Assembly (NCBI RefSeq): GCF_001618885.1 | Contig: NZ_CP015114.1 | Span: forward strand, 682,001 to 746,000 | Direction of reading: 5' to 3' | Length of the DNA: 64,000 nucleotides | Origin: Staphylococcus condimenti | GTDB lineage: Bacteria; Bacillota; Bacilli; Staphylococcales; Staphylococcaceae | In this document: positions 1 through 10,248 of the stretch, piece after piece | Layout: the number at the start of each line of letters is the position of its first letter | How positions within the stretch are numbered: the first letter of the stretch is position 1 | Notes under the pieces: model-generated | The model's input: the letters and a program-made list of their open reading frames with translations, nothing else | Told to the model about the DNA's origin: nothing | The model's database searches: none | Translations under genes and position numbers: made by a program

Positions 1-7
1 TTGCCAT
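1..7 (-). CDS. Start of a gene cut by the window edge
   Basis: Only the first two codons (Met-Ala) are visible. They are preceded on the minus strand by a strong ribosome site, AGGAGG, at the usual spacing. The 5' region up to the upstream terminator contains a TATAAT-like box but no obvious attenuator. In S. aureus the pyr operon (pyrR) lies downstream of the lspA-pseudouridine synthase pair, so a pyr gene is possible, but two codons cannot show it. Confidence 0.45.
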
Positions 8-176
8 TATAATCCTCCTGGTTTGGCTAGTTTCTAACTATTCTTTCTTCACTTTATATTCATTATATTATTAATAATAACGAAAGCACATCAGTATTTT
101 AAGTATTTCTAATAAATCATTGCTAAAAACTGAATTTTTATCTAATTTTTCATCTTTTCTTTTACTTATCGTATAT

Positions 177-207
177 AAAAAAAGAGACAGAGTTTTTTCT
201 CTGTCTC
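177..207 (-). terminator. Rho-independent terminator of the rluD-like gene
   Basis: A perfect 9-bp stem (GAGACAGAG/CTCTGTCTC) with a 6-nt loop, followed on the minus strand by a run of T. It sits directly after the stop of the pseudouridine synthase gene and probably ends the lspA-rluD transcript. Confidence 0.9.
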
Positions 208-214
208 GCCCTAT

Positions 215-1132
215 TTACGCTTCTCTCAACCTTATATCTGCTAAAACTTGTTTGAAGTCTTCTGGTAAATCAGTCTTACGTTCAATATATTCACCAGTAA
301 CAGGATGTTCAAAACCAATCACACCAGCATGTAAGGCTTGACCGCCGATATCCATTGTTTTCTTCGGTCCGTATTTTGGATCACCTACTAATGGATGGCC
401 AATATACTTCATATGCACGCGAATTTGGTGAGTTCGTCCTGTTTCTAATTCACATTCTACTAAAGTATAATCTTTGAAATGTTCTAAGACATTGAAGTGT
501 GTAACCGCATCTTTACCATCGTCTACTACAGCCATAGATTGACGGTCTTTTTTATCTCTGCCGATTGGCGCATCAATTGTGCCGTAATCATGTGGAATAT
601 TACCGTGTACTAAAGCAGTGTATTTTCTAGTTACTGTTTTAGCCATCAATTGTTCCACTAAATTACGATGTGCAATATCATTTTTTGCAACCATTAATAG
701 ACCAGATGTATCTTTATCAATACGATGGACGATACCTGGGCGAATTTCACCATTAATACCTGATAAATCTTTAATTTGATACATTAATCCATTCACAAGT
801 GTACCAGTATAATGACCAGGTGATGGGTGCACTACCATACCTTTTGGTTTATACACAATAGCAACATCAGAGTCTTCATAGTAGATATCAAGATTTAAGT
901 TTTCAGGTTTGATATCCGCTTCAACTGTCTCTTTCTCTGTCACTTCAATCTTATCATTCAATTTCACTTTGTGATTTGCTTTCACTTTCTTACCGTTCAC
1001 TGTTACCAAATCTTCTTTAATCCAATCTTGAATTTGACTTCGAGACCAATCCGAATTAAATTCTGGCAACAGTTTATCTATACGCTGACCTACTTGCTCA
1101 GCTTCTGTAATTTCATAGTTAAACTCTGTCAT
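215..1132 (-). CDS. rluD: RluD-family 23S rRNA pseudouridine synthase
   Basis: A 305-aa enzyme that isomerises uridine to pseudouridine in 23S rRNA (RluA/RluC/RluD family). An N-terminal S4 RNA-binding domain (about residues 14-75) precedes the catalytic domain. The signature HRIDKDTSGLL near residue 137 holds the catalytic Asp, and GRTHQIRVH near residue 232 is the conserved family box. Length is normal. It follows lspA by 12 bp and is probably cotranscribed with it, the usual staphylococcal arrangement. The family is certain; the exact target uridines (RluD-type 1911/1915/1917) are inferred from the common annotation. Confidence 0.92.
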   Translation of the reverse strand: MTEFNYEITEAEQVGQRIDKLLPEFNSDWSRSQIQDWIKEDLVTVNGKKVKANHKVKLNDKIEVTEKETVEADIKPENLNLDIYYEDSDVAIVYKPKGMVVHPSPGHYTGTLVNGLMYQIKDLSGINGEIRPGIVHRIDKDTSGLLMVAKNDIAHRNLVEQLMAKTVTRKYTALVHGNIPHDYGTIDAPIGRDKKDRQSMAVVDDGKDAVTHFNVLEHFKDYTLVECELETGRTHQIRVHMKYIGHPLVGDPKYGPKKTMDIGGQALHAGVIGFEHPVTGEYIERKTDLPEDFKQVLADIRLREA

Positions 1133-1144
1133 GTATATACTCCT

Positions 1145-1627
1145 TTACTGAACTTTCGATTTGCGGGAGTCAAATAATAAGGCAATTAATACCAGAATAA
1201 CACCAATCGTTAAACTTGAGTCTGCGACATTAAAGATTGGAAAATCATAACTGAAAATTTTAGTATCAATAAAATCAACCACTTCACCATGCAACATGCG
1301 GTCTATAAAGTTACCTAGCGCGCCTGCAAATAATAAACTGATGGCTACTTGCATTAAGAAATTGCCCTTTGCTTCTTTGATGTAGAAAAAGACTAATAAT
1401 CCTAAAACAACAACAGTTACAATAAAGAAGAAGCTCATTCTCCCACTTAAAATGCCCCAGGCTGCACCATTATTGCGATGTGAAGTAATATACAAAAATT
1501 TAGGTATCACTGTATAAGAATCACCGATTGCCATAGACTTTGCAATCACAGCTTTTGTTACTTGATCTAAAATCAAAACAGCAATAGTGATAAACAATGT
1601 GACACTTATAAAATATTGTTTTTTCAT
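1145..1627 (-). CDS. lspA: Lipoprotein signal peptidase II
   Basis: A 160-aa inner-membrane aspartic protease that removes the signal peptide from prolipoproteins after diacylglyceryl transfer. Four hydrophobic segments are visible. The conserved boxes NNGAAWG, GALGNFIDR (first catalytic Asp) and FNVADSS (second catalytic Asp) are all present. A longer frame begins 13 codons earlier, but GGGGAGGAACAC sits just before the Met-Lys-Lys-Gln start at 1627, so that start was chosen. Followed closely by the pseudouridine synthase gene. Confidence 0.96.
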   Translation of the reverse strand: MKKQYFISVTLFITIAVLILDQVTKAVIAKSMAIGDSYTVIPKFLYITSHRNNGAAWGILSGRMSFFFIVTVVVLGLLVFFYIKEAKGNFLMQVAISLLFAGALGNFIDRMLHGEVVDFIDTKIFSYDFPIFNVADSSLTIGVILVLIALLFDSRKSKVQ

Positions 1628-1733
1628 GTGTTCCTCCCCGAAGAAAAGTAATTCATCTTGTTTCAACTTTCTTCGTATGTTCTTTACAACATGTTATATT
1701 ATAACAAATTGTTATTCGAACCAACACTATTAA

Positions 1734-2222
1734 TTAATTTTGCTCTTTTTCAACCTCAGCTTTGGGATTCTTTTTAGGATGAATATAGTTGTAACTCTTT
1801 GCTTCTTCCGCTGTAATAGGACGTGATGATACTTTATAAGGTTTAATATAATTCATTTCTGATACATCAAAGGATCCATCTTTATTTACACGTTCTATAT
1901 AAGCCACGTGTCCTAGTTTACCTTTCGTTGTCTGCATTAAAGCATGGGCAGCTGGTTTATTATTAACAACATAGCCATCTTTTTTAGCGTCCTTAGCCCA
2001 ATTTTCAGCATCACCCCAGCGATTGCTGATCATGTTGCCGTCTTTTTTAACTTTATCAAAAGCATAATACGTGCACTGTCCTTCTTCATACGCATTAAAA
2101 CGCATGGGATCAGGTTTCAATTCTTCAATCCATCGTGAGACTTCATTTTTATTTTCATAAAGAAATATTGCAGTACCGACAAGAACAATCAGCAAAACAA
2201 CTGTTTTTAATAGTTTTTTCAT
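1734..2222 (-). CDS. Membrane-anchored CHAP-domain protein
   Basis: 162 aa. One N-terminal hydrophobic segment (residues 4-21) acts as an uncleaved anchor or signal, and the rest faces outside. It is followed by a CHAP domain: GQCTYYAF holds the nucleophile Cys, GHVAYIE the His, and SEMNY the usual third polar residue. CHAP domains are cysteine amidases or endopeptidases of peptidoglycan. The gene lies between ileS and lspA next to a VOC gene, a staphylococcal arrangement. The substrate bond is unknown. Unlike the SsaA group, it lacks a LysM or other binding domain. Confidence 0.8.
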   Translation of the reverse strand: MKKLLKTVVLLIVLVGTAIFLYENKNEVSRWIEELKPDPMRFNAYEEGQCTYYAFDKVKKDGNMISNRWGDAENWAKDAKKDGYVVNNKPAAHALMQTTKGKLGHVAYIERVNKDGSFDVSEMNYIKPYKVSSRPITAEEAKSYNYIHPKKNPKAEVEKEQN

Positions 2223-2230
2223 CTTTATAA

Positions 2231-3025
2231 TTAAGCTCCCAAATAATTAAATCTGAACTCAATACCGTCAGGTCCTTTAATCCATTTATGTGCAGTTTCT
2301 GGGTAGTGATAATCAATAAACGATAAACCATAAGTTTCAGAACTTTCCATTCTTTTCATACTCGACATCCAATGATTCACAGCTAAATGATGATGATAAC
2401 CACCAGAAGCCATAAAAAGTGATGAAGAGTTTACATAAGATGATTCTTCTAAACCAAAATATTTTAAATAGAAATTTTTAACTTCTTTTAAACGAATTGT
2501 TTTTAAATGCACATTTCCTATTTTTGTATCTGAAGGTAAAGCTTCCCAATTTTTATGCGTTCTTAAATTCATCAATTTAGAAGCATATAAAGGTCTTGTA
2601 TCCATAATGACACGATTTTCTTTATCATAATCCCACGTTTCTTCTGGCAAGTCTGCATAAAATTCAAAACCGTTGCCTTCTGGGTCACTTAAATATAAAG
2701 AAGTACTCACGTCATGTTCAGCACCATTTATCACAATATCTTGTTCTGTTAAGTGTGCCATTAAATCTGCCAAATCAGCATGTGTCGGTAATTTAATACC
2801 AATATGGAATAATCCCGCTTCAGACACTAATGGTTCTCTCCCATGATCTAATTGTCTTAATGTTATACGATGTCCTGAGTCACCTACCTCGTACTGAATC
2901 GAGGTATATGTTTCATTCATGACTGTAAATCCTAATATATCTTCATAGAACGGTTTTAACGCTTCTTTATCTCTGACATTTAATGTTACACCGTTCGCGT
3001 AATGATCTCGTTTGTACGCTGCCAA
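2231..3025 (-). CDS. VOC (glyoxalase/dioxygenase) family protein, TTG start
   Basis: 264 aa with two tandem vicinal-oxygen-chelate modules (about residues 5-120 and 160-262), like CatE-type ring-cleaving dioxygenases and the large glyoxalase-like proteins of Firmicutes. Metal-ligand candidates are the His in NGVTL..., GLFHIGIK, the Glu in NGFEFYAD and the C-terminal Glu in IEFRFN. An ATG at 3043 lies inside the ribosome site AAAGGAG; the TTG at 3025, 8 nt after it, gives a natural N-terminus and was chosen. The substrate is unknown. It shares the operon direction with the CHAP gene, 8 bp upstream of it. Confidence 0.75.
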   Translation of the reverse strand: MAAYKRDHYANGVTLNVRDKEALKPFYEDILGFTVMNETYTSIQYEVGDSGHRITLRQLDHGREPLVSEAGLFHIGIKLPTHADLADLMAHLTEQDIVINGAEHDVSTSLYLSDPEGNGFEFYADLPEETWDYDKENRVIMDTRPLYASKLMNLRTHKNWEALPSDTKIGNVHLKTIRLKEVKNFYLKYFGLEESSYVNSSSLFMASGGYHHHLAVNHWMSSMKRMESSETYGLSFIDYHYPETAHKWIKGPDGIEFRFNYLGA

Positions 3026-3165
3026 GGTTGTTACTCCTTTCATTTATATTTATTAATAACCTTTTCGTTCTTTAATACACAAGTAATATTTATTATAACT
3101 ATTTTTGCTGTTAAATACTTCTAAGGCGCTCATATGTTCTGTAAATAAATACAAATTATACTAAA

Positions 3166-3213
3166 AATAAAAAAAGAAGAACACCGTGGATGTTACTCCA
3201 AGGTATTCTTCTT
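3166..3213 (-). terminator. Terminator of ileS
   Basis: An AAGAAGAA(T/C)ACC stem pairs with its complement across a loop of about 15 nt. On the minus strand it is followed by a T-rich tail. It lies between the ileS stop and the VOC gene. Confidence 0.8.
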
Positions 3214-3238
3214 AAAAAACTCTTTAATTTGAATCAGA

Positions 3239-5986
3239 TTACAAGTCAGCTACTACGCCTTGGCAACGCGGACATAAGTGGTCTAAACCATTGACAGAGC
3301 CAAGTTCAGTGCTATAGTTCCAACATCTTTCACATTTTTCACCATCAGCATGAACAACCTTAATGTCACCATAGTAATATTCTTTGCCATCTTCAACTTT
3401 TTCTTCTACTTCAACTTGTGACACGATAAAAAGTTGATGTAAATTCTCAAAGTCTTTTAAGAAGTCAGCAGCATCGAAACTTTCATTGCTTCCGATAATT
3501 ACTTTAGCTTCTAATGATTTACCGATTACTTTATTGTTACGTGCTTCTTCTAATGCACGGTTCACATCATCACGTAATTTCATAAAAGTATTCCATTTTT
3601 CAAGTAATTCTTCATCTGGTTTTACCACTTCTGGCATATCAGATAAATGAACACTTTCTTCTTTTACATGAGGAATGTATGACCAAACTTCTTCAGCAGT
3701 ATGTGCAAGAATTGGCGCTAATAATTTAGTCATATCGACTAAGATTTGATAAAGCACTGTTTGCATACTGCGACGTTTATGTGAATCTTGTTTTTCAATA
3801 TACAAGATATCTTTACCATAGTCTAAGTAGAAGTTACTTAACTCAACATTGATAAAGTTTTGAACTTCTTGATAGATGTTCAAGTAGTCAAAATTATCAT
3901 AGTGATCAATAATACTTCCAGTAAACTCACGTAAACGATTCAATAAATAACGGTCTACTTCTAACAATTCTGATTCAGGAACAGCATCTGTTTCAGGATT
4001 GAAGTCGTTCACATTACCTAACATGAAACGTAAAGTATTACGGATTTTACGATAAACATCTGCAGTTTGTTTCAAGATTTCATCAGAAATACGAACATCA
4101 GAAAGATAGTCTACACTACTTACCCATAAACGTGCGATATCTGCACCTTTTTGTTTTACGATTTGATCTGGAACGATAACGTTACCTAATGATTTACTCA
4201 TTTTTTTACCTTCACCATCCATAACGAAACCGTGAGATAATAAGAATTTATATGGTGATTGACCGCGAGTTGCTACTGCTGTTGTAATTGAAGAGTTGAA
4301 CCAACCACGATATTGGTCACTTCCTTCTAAATACAAGTCAGCTGGGAATGATAACTCTGGACGTGTTTCTAATACACCGCGATGTGATGAACCAGAATCA
4401 AACCAAACGTCCATGATATCTTCTTCTTTTGTAAATTCGCCGTTAGGGCTGCTTGGATGTGTGAAGCCTTCTGGTAATAAATCTTTTGCATCACGATCAA
4501 ACCATACATTTGAACCATATTTTTCAAATAAGTTTGCTACATGATAGATTACTTCTTTATCCATGATGATGTCGCCATTTTCAGCATAGAATACTGGAAG
4601 AGGAACACCCCATACACGTTGACGTGAAATTACCCATTCACCGCGATCACGAATCATATTATAGATACGTGTTTTACCCCAATCTACTTTGAAGTTTGTA
4701 TCTTCAATCGCATCTAAGATATCTTGTCTTACTTTGCTGATTGAAGCAAACCATTGTGGTGTTGCACGGAAAATAACTGGTTTTTTCGTACGCCAGTCAT
4801 GTGGGTAACTATGTGTGATGAATTTTAATTTTAAAAGACTGCCATTTTCTTTAAGTAAGTCTGTTACAGCTTTATTCGCTTTGTCATAGAACATACCTTC
4901 AAATTGACCGCCTTCTTCAGTGAAGACACCTTTATCATTTAATGGACTGATTACTGGCAAGTTATATTTTTGTCCTACGATATAGTCATCTTCCCCGTGT
5001 CCAGGAGCTGTATGAACGGCACCAGTACCTGCATCAGTTGTAACGTGCAAGCCGTTGATTACTAATGATACTCGGTCGATGAATGGATGTTGTGTTTCAA
5101 CATATTCTAATTCTTTACCAGTGAATTCTTTTTCAAGTTGGATAGCTTCTTTATCCCAATCTAATTCTTCAGCTACTTCTTCTACTAAGTCTTGGCCTAC
5201 CACATATTTTTCACCATTGACATTGTATTGGCCATATTTCAAGTCAGGGTGAACTGTGATGGCTACGTTTGAAGGTAATGTCCAAGGCGTAGTAGTCCAG
5301 ATGATGAATTTCGCATCTTCATCAACAACACCTTTACCATCTTTAACATCAAATGCAACATAGATAGATGGTGAACGTTTGTCATGGTATTCGATTTCAG
5401 CTTCTGCTAATGAAGATTCACTTGATGGTGACCAGTAAACTGGTTTTTTACCTTTATAGATCAAGCCGCGATCCGCCATTTCACCGAACAAACGAATTTG
5501 TGCAGCTTCGTATTCTGGTTTTAAAGTGATATAAGGATCGTTGAAATCTCCGTTTACACCTAAACGTTTAAAGTCTTTCTTTTGAATGTCGATTTGTTCT
5601 AACGCAAATTCTTCGCAGAGTTTACGGAATTCAGAAATCGGCATCTCTTTACGTTTAACACCTTTTTTAGTTAATGCTTGTTCAATCGGCAAACCATGTG
5701 TATCCCAACCTGGTACATATGGTGAATAATAACCTTGCATAGATTTATAACGCACAATAAAGTCTTTTAAGATTTTATTGAGTGCATGTCCCATGTGTAA
5801 ATTACCATTCGCATAAGGAGGGCCGTCATGTAAAATATATGATTCATGACCTTTGTTTTTCTCTAAAATTTTGTGATATAAATCTTGTTCGTCCCATTGT
5901 TTTTGGATTTCAGGTTCTTTTTTTGGTAACCCGCCTCGCATTGGGAAATCTGTTTTTGGCATAAGTAACGTGTCTTTGTAGTTCAT
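3239..5986 (-). CDS. ileS: Isoleucyl-tRNA synthetase
   Basis: A 915-aa class I synthetase that charges tRNA-Ile. Visible features: a HIGH-type box (GNLHMGHAL, about residue 60), the editing (CP1) domain with [10 protein letters not shown], the KMSKS box ([10 protein letters not shown], about residue 594), the anticodon-binding domain, and a C-terminal zinc site CxxC...CxxC (CERCWNY and CPRCQ). Length matches the bacterial mupirocin-sensitive (IleS1) type. AAGGAGTGAAATAA precedes the ATG. Controlled by the T-box leader immediately upstream. Confidence 0.98.
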   Translation of the reverse strand: MNYKDTLLMPKTDFPMRGGLPKKEPEIQKQWDEQDLYHKILEKNKGHESYILHDGPPYANGNLHMGHALNKILKDFIVRYKSMQGYYSPYVPGWDTHGLPIEQALTKKGVKRKEMPISEFRKLCEEFALEQIDIQKKDFKRLGVNGDFNDPYITLKPEYEAAQIRLFGEMADRGLIYKGKKPVYWSPSSESSLAEAEIEYHDKRSPSIYVAFDVKDGKGVVDEDAKFIIWTTTPWTLPSNVAITVHPDLKYGQYNVNGEKYVVGQDLVEEVAEELDWDKEAIQLEKEFTGKELEYVETQHPFIDRVSLVINGLHVTTDAGTGAVHTAPGHGEDDYIVGQKYNLPVISPLNDKGVFTEEGGQFEGMFYDKANKAVTDLLKENGSLLKLKFITHSYPHDWRTKKPVIFRATPQWFASISKVRQDILDAIEDTNFKVDWGKTRIYNMIRDRGEWVISRQRVWGVPLPVFYAENGDIIMDKEVIYHVANLFEKYGSNVWFDRDAKDLLPEGFTHPSSPNGEFTKEEDIMDVWFDSGSSHRGVLETRPELSFPADLYLEGSDQYRGWFNSSITTAVATRGQSPYKFLLSHGFVMDGEGKKMSKSLGNVIVPDQIVKQKGADIARLWVSSVDYLSDVRISDEILKQTADVYRKIRNTLRFMLGNVNDFNPETDAVPESELLEVDRYLLNRLREFTGSIIDHYDNFDYLNIYQEVQNFINVELSNFYLDYGKDILYIEKQDSHKRRSMQTVLYQILVDMTKLLAPILAHTAEEVWSYIPHVKEESVHLSDMPEVVKPDEELLEKWNTFMKLRDDVNRALEEARNNKVIGKSLEAKVIIGSNESFDAADFLKDFENLHQLFIVSQVEVEEKVEDGKEYYYGDIKVVHADGEKCERCWNYSTELGSVNGLDHLCPRCQGVVADL

Positions 5987-6004
5987 TTATTTCACTCCTT
6001 AAAA

Positions 6005-6248
6005 ATATAAAAAAGAACTCTAAGTTCAATTAACAGGGGCGAACGACCGCGGTACCACCCTGATTAACTCAACTTAGAGTTCTCTTCATTCTTTATCCTA
6101 TGATTAATAAAAAGACAGTGATATAAGAATTAAACATATATTAGGCTCGCACCATCCCTAACTCGCTGTGTGTTCATATGTTCAGCTAATTCTTACGCGT
6201 CTGTCTCTGTGTTTGTATAAGCATTTGCGTACTTAGTTCAACATTATA
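6005..6248 (-). promoter_or_regulatory. T-box riboswitch leader of ileS (Ile specifier) with -10 box
   Basis: The minus strand carries the T-box core AGGGTGGTACCGCG (about 6047-6062), the stem I GGGATGG-TGCGAGCC motif, and a specifier ATC (Ile) at 6120-6122 within TATATCACTG. The terminator is a long hairpin, AACTCTAAGTT...AACTTAGAGTT, ending in a T tail just before ileS. Uncharged tRNA-Ile should stabilise the antiterminator and allow ileS transcription. A TATAAT box lies at 6243-6248; I see no good -35 for it, and it overlaps the region directly after the divIVA stop. Confidence 0.95.
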
Positions 6249-6254
6249 ATATAC

Positions 6255-6863
6255 CTATTTATTTTCTTTATTGCTTTCTTTGTTTTCTGCAGCTGTTTGT
6301 TGTGCTTTAGCTTGTTGCGCTTGTTGTTTTTCAGCTTCTGTTAAATCATTTTGATTCAAGTGTTGAACATTTTCTTCAGTCACTTGTTGAGCATCTAAAT
6401 CATAATTTAACAAGTAATCCCAATCATCATTTTTCAATAAGTCTAATTGTGCTTCAACTAACATACGAAAACGTGATCTGAAAATTTTTGATTGACGTTT
6501 CATATCTTCTGTTTGGAAAGATAAACGTCTCGCTTTTTCAATACCGTCGTTAACAATGCGATCTGCATCCGCATTTGCTTTATTGATGATTGCTTCAGCT
6601 TCTTTTGCTGCAGCAGCTTTAGTTTCTTGGCTTGCAGCTTGTGCTTGTACTAAAGCATCACTTACTGATTGTTGTACTTCTTTGTAAGATTTTAAATTAT
6701 TTTCTTTTTCTTGAACGACAGTTTCTAATTGTTTGTTTTGATCTTTCAAGTGTTCAATTTCTTGACTCAGTTGGCTTAAATAATCAGCAACCTCACTTGG
6801 CTCAAGACCGTTTTTTGTACGGGAAAATTCTTTGTTTTTAATTTCGCTTGGTGTAAAAGACAT
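6255..6863 (-). CDS. divIVA: Division-site/polar scaffold DivIVA
   Basis: 202 aa. The N-terminus, MSFTPSEIKNKEFSR, is the DivIVA lipid-binding start. It is followed by coiled coil (about residues 25-70 and 90-150) and a Gln/Ala/Lys-rich tail. It binds curved membrane at the septum and poles and acts as a scaffold. The frame extends 7 codons upstream, but AAGGAGGACAATCAA sets the start at 6863. It follows ylmH closely, the usual order at the end of the dcw region. Confidence 0.95.
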   Translation of the reverse strand: MSFTPSEIKNKEFSRTKNGLEPSEVADYLSQLSQEIEHLKDQNKQLETVVQEKENNLKSYKEVQQSVSDALVQAQAASQETKAAAAKEAEAIINKANADADRIVNDGIEKARRLSFQTEDMKRQSKIFRSRFRMLVEAQLDLLKNDDWDYLLNYDLDAQQVTEENVQHLNQNDLTEAEKQQAQQAKAQQTAAENKESNKENK

Positions 6864-6887
6864 TTGATTGTCCTCCTTAATCATACA

Positions 6888-7661
6888 CTATTTGAATAAA
6901 GTTTCATATACTATGCGCAGTTTGTCTTTCTTTGTTTTAGGACCAATTTCAGTCATTCTCGCACGGCCATGTCCTTGTATCGACAGCAAATCTCCTGGTT
7001 CAAGCTGGAAATCTGGACGTTCAATAATGGTATGATTTACTTTGATACGTTTCTTTTCAATATACTGTTTTGCAATTGAACGCGATTTACGAATCATTTC
7101 TTTCAGTACAACGTCTAAACGTAATGCACTTACCGTTGCTTGATGTGTTGTCCAATTCTCTTTTGATTGTATCATATCTTGCATTGGAACTTCATGCAGT
7201 TTGACCGGCACATTTTTTATACGTTTTAATTCTAACATTATATATGATTCAATATTCTTTGTCAAAATAAACTGAATTTTATCGCCCACAACAATGTCTC
7301 CCAATTGATCTCTTTCAATACTCAAAGACATAAGAGTACCTAAAACATTGCGATGATCTATCGTCGCAAATTTTTCAGGGTATTCTAATTCTAACAATAC
7401 AAGTTCGAAATCTTCCTCTTTCGGAGAAAAATATTCAGGTGCAATCATGGCACGTTTGCGCTCGCTGTCAGAATTTCCGCCATAAAACGAAAGGTTCAAT
7501 TCAGGATAGCTTCCGACAATAACTTCTAATATATATTGTTCTCTCGGATCTAAAAAATTAGTGAGTACAGGTGCATAATTACGTTCTGCTTGATTGACTT
7601 TGTCAAGCAGCATCGTAATAACAGGTTGTTCTTCTTGCCTAAAATGCTGGTAAATATCTAT
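6888..7661 (-). CDS. ylmH: YlmH, S4-domain RNA-binding protein; apparent ATA start
   Basis: Probably 257 aa. A C-terminal S4 domain (residues about 180-250) binds RNA; YlmH of B. subtilis binds the ribosome and rescues stalled complexes. The first ATG in frame (7613) lies inside conserved sequence. Upstream codons read D-I-Y-Q-H-F-R, the family N-terminus, back to a stop at 7668. No ATG, GTG or TTG occurs in that stretch. AAAGAGG lies about 9 nt before an ATA at 7661 (an ATT at 7667 is too close), so an ATA (Ile) initiation codon is the best reading. Downstream is divIVA, 24 bp away. Confidence 0.85.
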   Translation of the reverse strand: MDIYQHFRQEEQPVITMLLDKVNQAERNYAPVLTNFLDPREQYILEVIVGSYPELNLSFYGGNSDSERKRAMIAPEYFSPKEEDFELVLLELEYPEKFATIDHRNVLGTLMSLSIERDQLGDIVVGDKIQFILTKNIESYIMLELKRIKNVPVKLHEVPMQDMIQSKENWTTHQATVSALRLDVVLKEMIRKSRSIAKQYIEKKRIKVNHTIIERPDFQLEPGDLLSIQGHGRARMTEIGPKTKKDKLRIVYETLFK

Positions 7662-7683
7662 CTTAATTCACCTCTTTAAAATA

Positions 7684-7727
7684 GAAAAAGGTAAGCCGAC
7701 AATCCTCTCAGGAAGTGGCCAACCTTC
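7684..7727 (-). terminator. Possible terminator or attenuator between yggT and ylmH
   Basis: An imperfect stem AAGGT..GGCC/GGC..ACCTT is followed on the minus strand by TTTTT. It may partly end transcription after yggT. Internal mismatches make it less certain than the others. Confidence 0.5.
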
Positions 7728-7734
7728 TTTATGT

Positions 7735-8031
7735 TTATTTAAGTAATTGTTGTAGTATCAAAGTGAATATCGCGCCAAGTCCTTTTTGGAAAAAGATAAG
7801 GACGAAAATCGCCACAAGGCTTGAGATGTCAATCATACCGATTGGAGGTATGATTTTACGAAAAGGTGATAAAAATGGTTCATAGATACTCTGTAAAAAT
7901 CTTCCGAATTTCGAACTTTGGGCGTTCGGAATCCAAGACATAAAGAAGTATACAATCATGCCATAATAATACACTTGAAGTAAAATCATTATGATATTAA
8001 AGACAATACTTAAACCTTCAACTAAACTCAT
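7735..8031 (-). CDS. yggT: YggT family membrane protein (YlmG)
   Basis: 98 aa with two hydrophobic segments (about residues 8-33 and 66-96). Between them is the family motif SWIPNAQSS...PFLSPFRKIIPP. The family is linked to division and nucleoid or membrane organisation in bacteria and plastids, with no defined biochemistry. It sits between sepF and ylmH, its usual place. The start has AGAGGTAAAAATCA before the ATG. Confidence 0.9.
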   Translation of the reverse strand: MSLVEGLSIVFNIIMILLQVYYYGMIVYFFMSWIPNAQSSKFGRFLQSIYEPFLSPFRKIIPPIGMIDISSLVAIFVLIFFQKGLGAIFTLILQQLLK

Positions 8032-8043
8032 TGATTTTTACCT

Positions 8044-8664
8044 CTATTCATAATCATATTCAGTAGATTCCATATCTTCAGTTATGCTGCCAGCCACTTC
8101 TACGTTGTCTGGTGTGCACAAGAAAATATCATTACCTACACGTTGTATATCTCCGCCAATTGCATATACAGTTCCGCTTAAAAAGTCGATAATGCGTTTA
8201 GCTGATACGTTATCAATTCTTTGTAAATTAACTAAAGTAGCACGACGATTTTTTAATTCATCTGCAATATCTTGAGTATCAGAAAATACACGTGGTTCAA
8301 ACAAACACATTTTAGAACTTTCGTGTAAATTAGAAGCATTCATGTTAACCACATTCCTTGCAGTAGATTCATTCATTGGTTGATACTTCCTTTCATTGGA
8401 AGACGATTGCAATCGGTTTGTTTGCGTTTGGCGTTTTGGAACAGTTCTAATTGCACGCTGTCTTTCATTATATTGATGATTATTAGATTGTTGCGAACTT
8501 TGCTGCTGTTGATTAGGTTCGTAATAAGAATCTTGTTGTGCCGGTCTTTCAGCTTCTGGTTCAGCTTGAGCTCTATTTGTCTTTGAATGCTGCTGATTGT
8601 CAGCAACTTCATCTTCCTCTTCTTCTATAACAAAAAAGTTGCTAAATAGGTCTTTTAAAGCCAA
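8044..8664 (-). CDS. sepF: Septum protein SepF, TTG start likely
   Basis: About 206 aa. An N-terminal amphipathic membrane-targeting helix ([10 protein letters not shown]) is followed by a long Gln/Asn-rich linker (residues about 20-110) and the C-terminal beta-alpha SepF domain with [14 protein letters not shown] and [11 protein letters not shown]. It tethers FtsZ to the membrane and shapes the ring. A GTG at 8673 overlaps the ribosome site, while TTG at 8664 sits 8 nt after AGGAG and just beyond the ylmE stop. Homologues are often annotated from the GTG (three extra residues). The linker is longer and richer in Gln than usual. Confidence 0.92.
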   Translation of the reverse strand: MALKDLFSNFFVIEEEEDEVADNQQHSKTNRAQAEPEAERPAQQDSYYEPNQQQQSSQQSNNHQYNERQRAIRTVPKRQTQTNRLQSSSNERKYQPMNESTARNVVNMNASNLHESSKMCLFEPRVFSDTQDIADELKNRRATLVNLQRIDNVSAKRIIDFLSGTVYAIGGDIQRVGNDIFLCTPDNVEVAGSITEDMESTEYDYE

Positions 8665-8669
8665 GTGGC

Positions 8670-9344
8670 TCACTCCTCTTTTCCTACTAGTTTCGTACCG
8701 ATTCTAACATAAGTTGCGCCTTCTTCTGTTGCAATTTCATAATCATTGCTCATTCCCATTGAAAGCTCAGTACATGGCGCATAATCTAGATTCAGTTTGT
8801 TAATTTCATCTCTTTTTTCTCTTAACTGTTTAAATACATTTCTGATTTGTGCCTCATCTTCAGTAAAAGGTGCCATCGTCATTAAACCAACTATACGAAT
8901 ATTTTCGTATTGACTCAGCATTTCAATAAAGTCATTCACTTCATTCAATGCAATACCATGTTTAGATTCCTCACCTGAAACATTGACTTGGACAAAACAA
9001 TTAACTGTATGTGTTGCACGTTTATTAATTTCTTTTGCTAAGCTTTTGCGATCGAGTGCATGTAAGTAGTCGATATTATCAATGACTTCTTTTACTTTTC
9101 TAGACTGTAAAGTTCCAATAAAATGCATAATCGCATCATTCGGCAAAGCTTCTTTTTTTGCTTGGAAGCCTTCTAAGCGATTTTCACCGAAATTGCGAAT
9201 TCCTGCATCATATGCTTCTTTAGCTCGCTCTATTGTAACATATTTTGTAACGGCAATCACGTTAGGTCGTGTGTCGTTTTCAGCACTTTCCAAACTTTTA
9301 TTAATATTGCTGTTGATTTCTTCGAGATTTTGTTCGACATTCAT
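8670..9344 (-). CDS. ylmE: PLP homeostasis protein YggS/YlmE
   Basis: A 224-aa single-domain, fold-III TIM-barrel protein that carries pyridoxal phosphate and balances the B6 and amino-acid pools, with no known catalysis. Visible motifs: AVTKYVT with the PLP Lys (about residue 33), [21 protein letters not shown] and IRIGT near the C-terminus. It lies between pgeF and sepF, as in other Firmicutes. Confidence 0.93.
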   Translation of the reverse strand: MNVEQNLEEINSNINKSLESAENDTRPNVIAVTKYVTIERAKEAYDAGIRNFGENRLEGFQAKKEALPNDAIMHFIGTLQSRKVKEVIDNIDYLHALDRKSLAKEINKRATHTVNCFVQVNVSGEESKHGIALNEVNDFIEMLSQYENIRIVGLMTMAPFTEDEAQIRNVFKQLREKRDEINKLNLDYAPCTELSMGMSNDYEIATEEGATYVRIGTKLVGKEE

Positions 9345-9356
9345 ATTAATTACCCC

Positions 9357-10151
9357 TTACTTATGCTGTCCGATAAATGCAAGCATACGGCCAGTCTTAC
9401 TTTTTTCTACCCTATATGAGAAGAATAAGTCCAAATTCTCTGAAGTTGCATAATTTGTGACATCAATTTGTGATTCTGGGACACCTGCTTGAATCAAAAG
9501 TTGCTTGTTTGCTTCTTTTAAATCAATTCCATGTTTATCCTGACCGCGTGTTTCTATGAAATGTGTTGTATCTATCGGTAAGTTTTCAAATTTTGATCTA
9601 ATATCGTCGTTAATTTCATAACTATTAGAAGTCGCAGGACCAATTACCACTTTTAAATCATCATAATCAAAATCGACATGTTTTAAGATTTCTTCTACGA
9701 TTCTACCAACAGTACCGCGCCATCCTGCATGTGCAAGTGCTACAAAGTGATGCTTTTTACTATAAAAATAAACAGGAACGCAGTCCGCATAACACATTGT
9801 AAGTAATAAATCAGATTCATAAGTATAAATGCCATCTACGCCATAAAGATCATCAGTCAATGCATCGATATTCGTATTACCATCTTCTTTAGTAACCTCT
9901 ACTACCTTTGTTTCATGTGTTTGAATCGGAAATACCCATTGTTCTCTAGGGTAGCCAATTAATTCAGCCAACTGCTTTTGATGCTGTGTCACATTTTCGC
10001 TCTTGTCATCGATATATCTTGCCATATTAAAAGCATTTTTAGGATAATCGCTTTCTCCATCTTCACGCGTCGTAAAACCTAGCATAATATTATCCTTTAA
10101 AGCATCTGTATGTTCTAAATAGTGCGGTTTTTTAATAAATTTTTCTGGCAT
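9357..10151 (-). CDS. pgeF: PgeF/YlmD laccase-domain peptidoglycan editing factor
   Basis: 264-aa member of the YfiH/DUF152 family. E. coli YfiH removes wrongly incorporated L-Ser from peptidoglycan precursors, and homologues act as purine nucleoside enzymes. The metal/active-site motifs MCYADCVPV and [10 protein letters not shown] (about residues 118-145) are present. A good ribosome site (GGGAGAGATGAATC) precedes the ATG. First gene after the ftsZ terminator, and upstream of ylmE-sepF. Confidence 0.88.
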   Translation of the reverse strand: MPEKFIKKPHYLEHTDALKDNIMLGFTTREDGESDYPKNAFNMARYIDDKSENVTQHQKQLAELIGYPREQWVFPIQTHETKVVEVTKEDGNTNIDALTDDLYGVDGIYTYESDLLLTMCYADCVPVYFYSKKHHFVALAHAGWRGTVGRIVEEILKHVDFDYDDLKVVIGPATSNSYEINDDIRSKFENLPIDTTHFIETRGQDKHGIDLKEANKQLLIQAGVPESQIDVTNYATSENLDLFFSYRVEKSKTGRMLAFIGQHK

Positions 10152-10248
10152 GATTCATCTCTCCCGTAATTTGGTATCTGCCAATTTTTTAACTTGCTCA
10201 ATTCCATAGTAAAATGAATTATGCGATTCTTCAAATTTCAACAAATAT

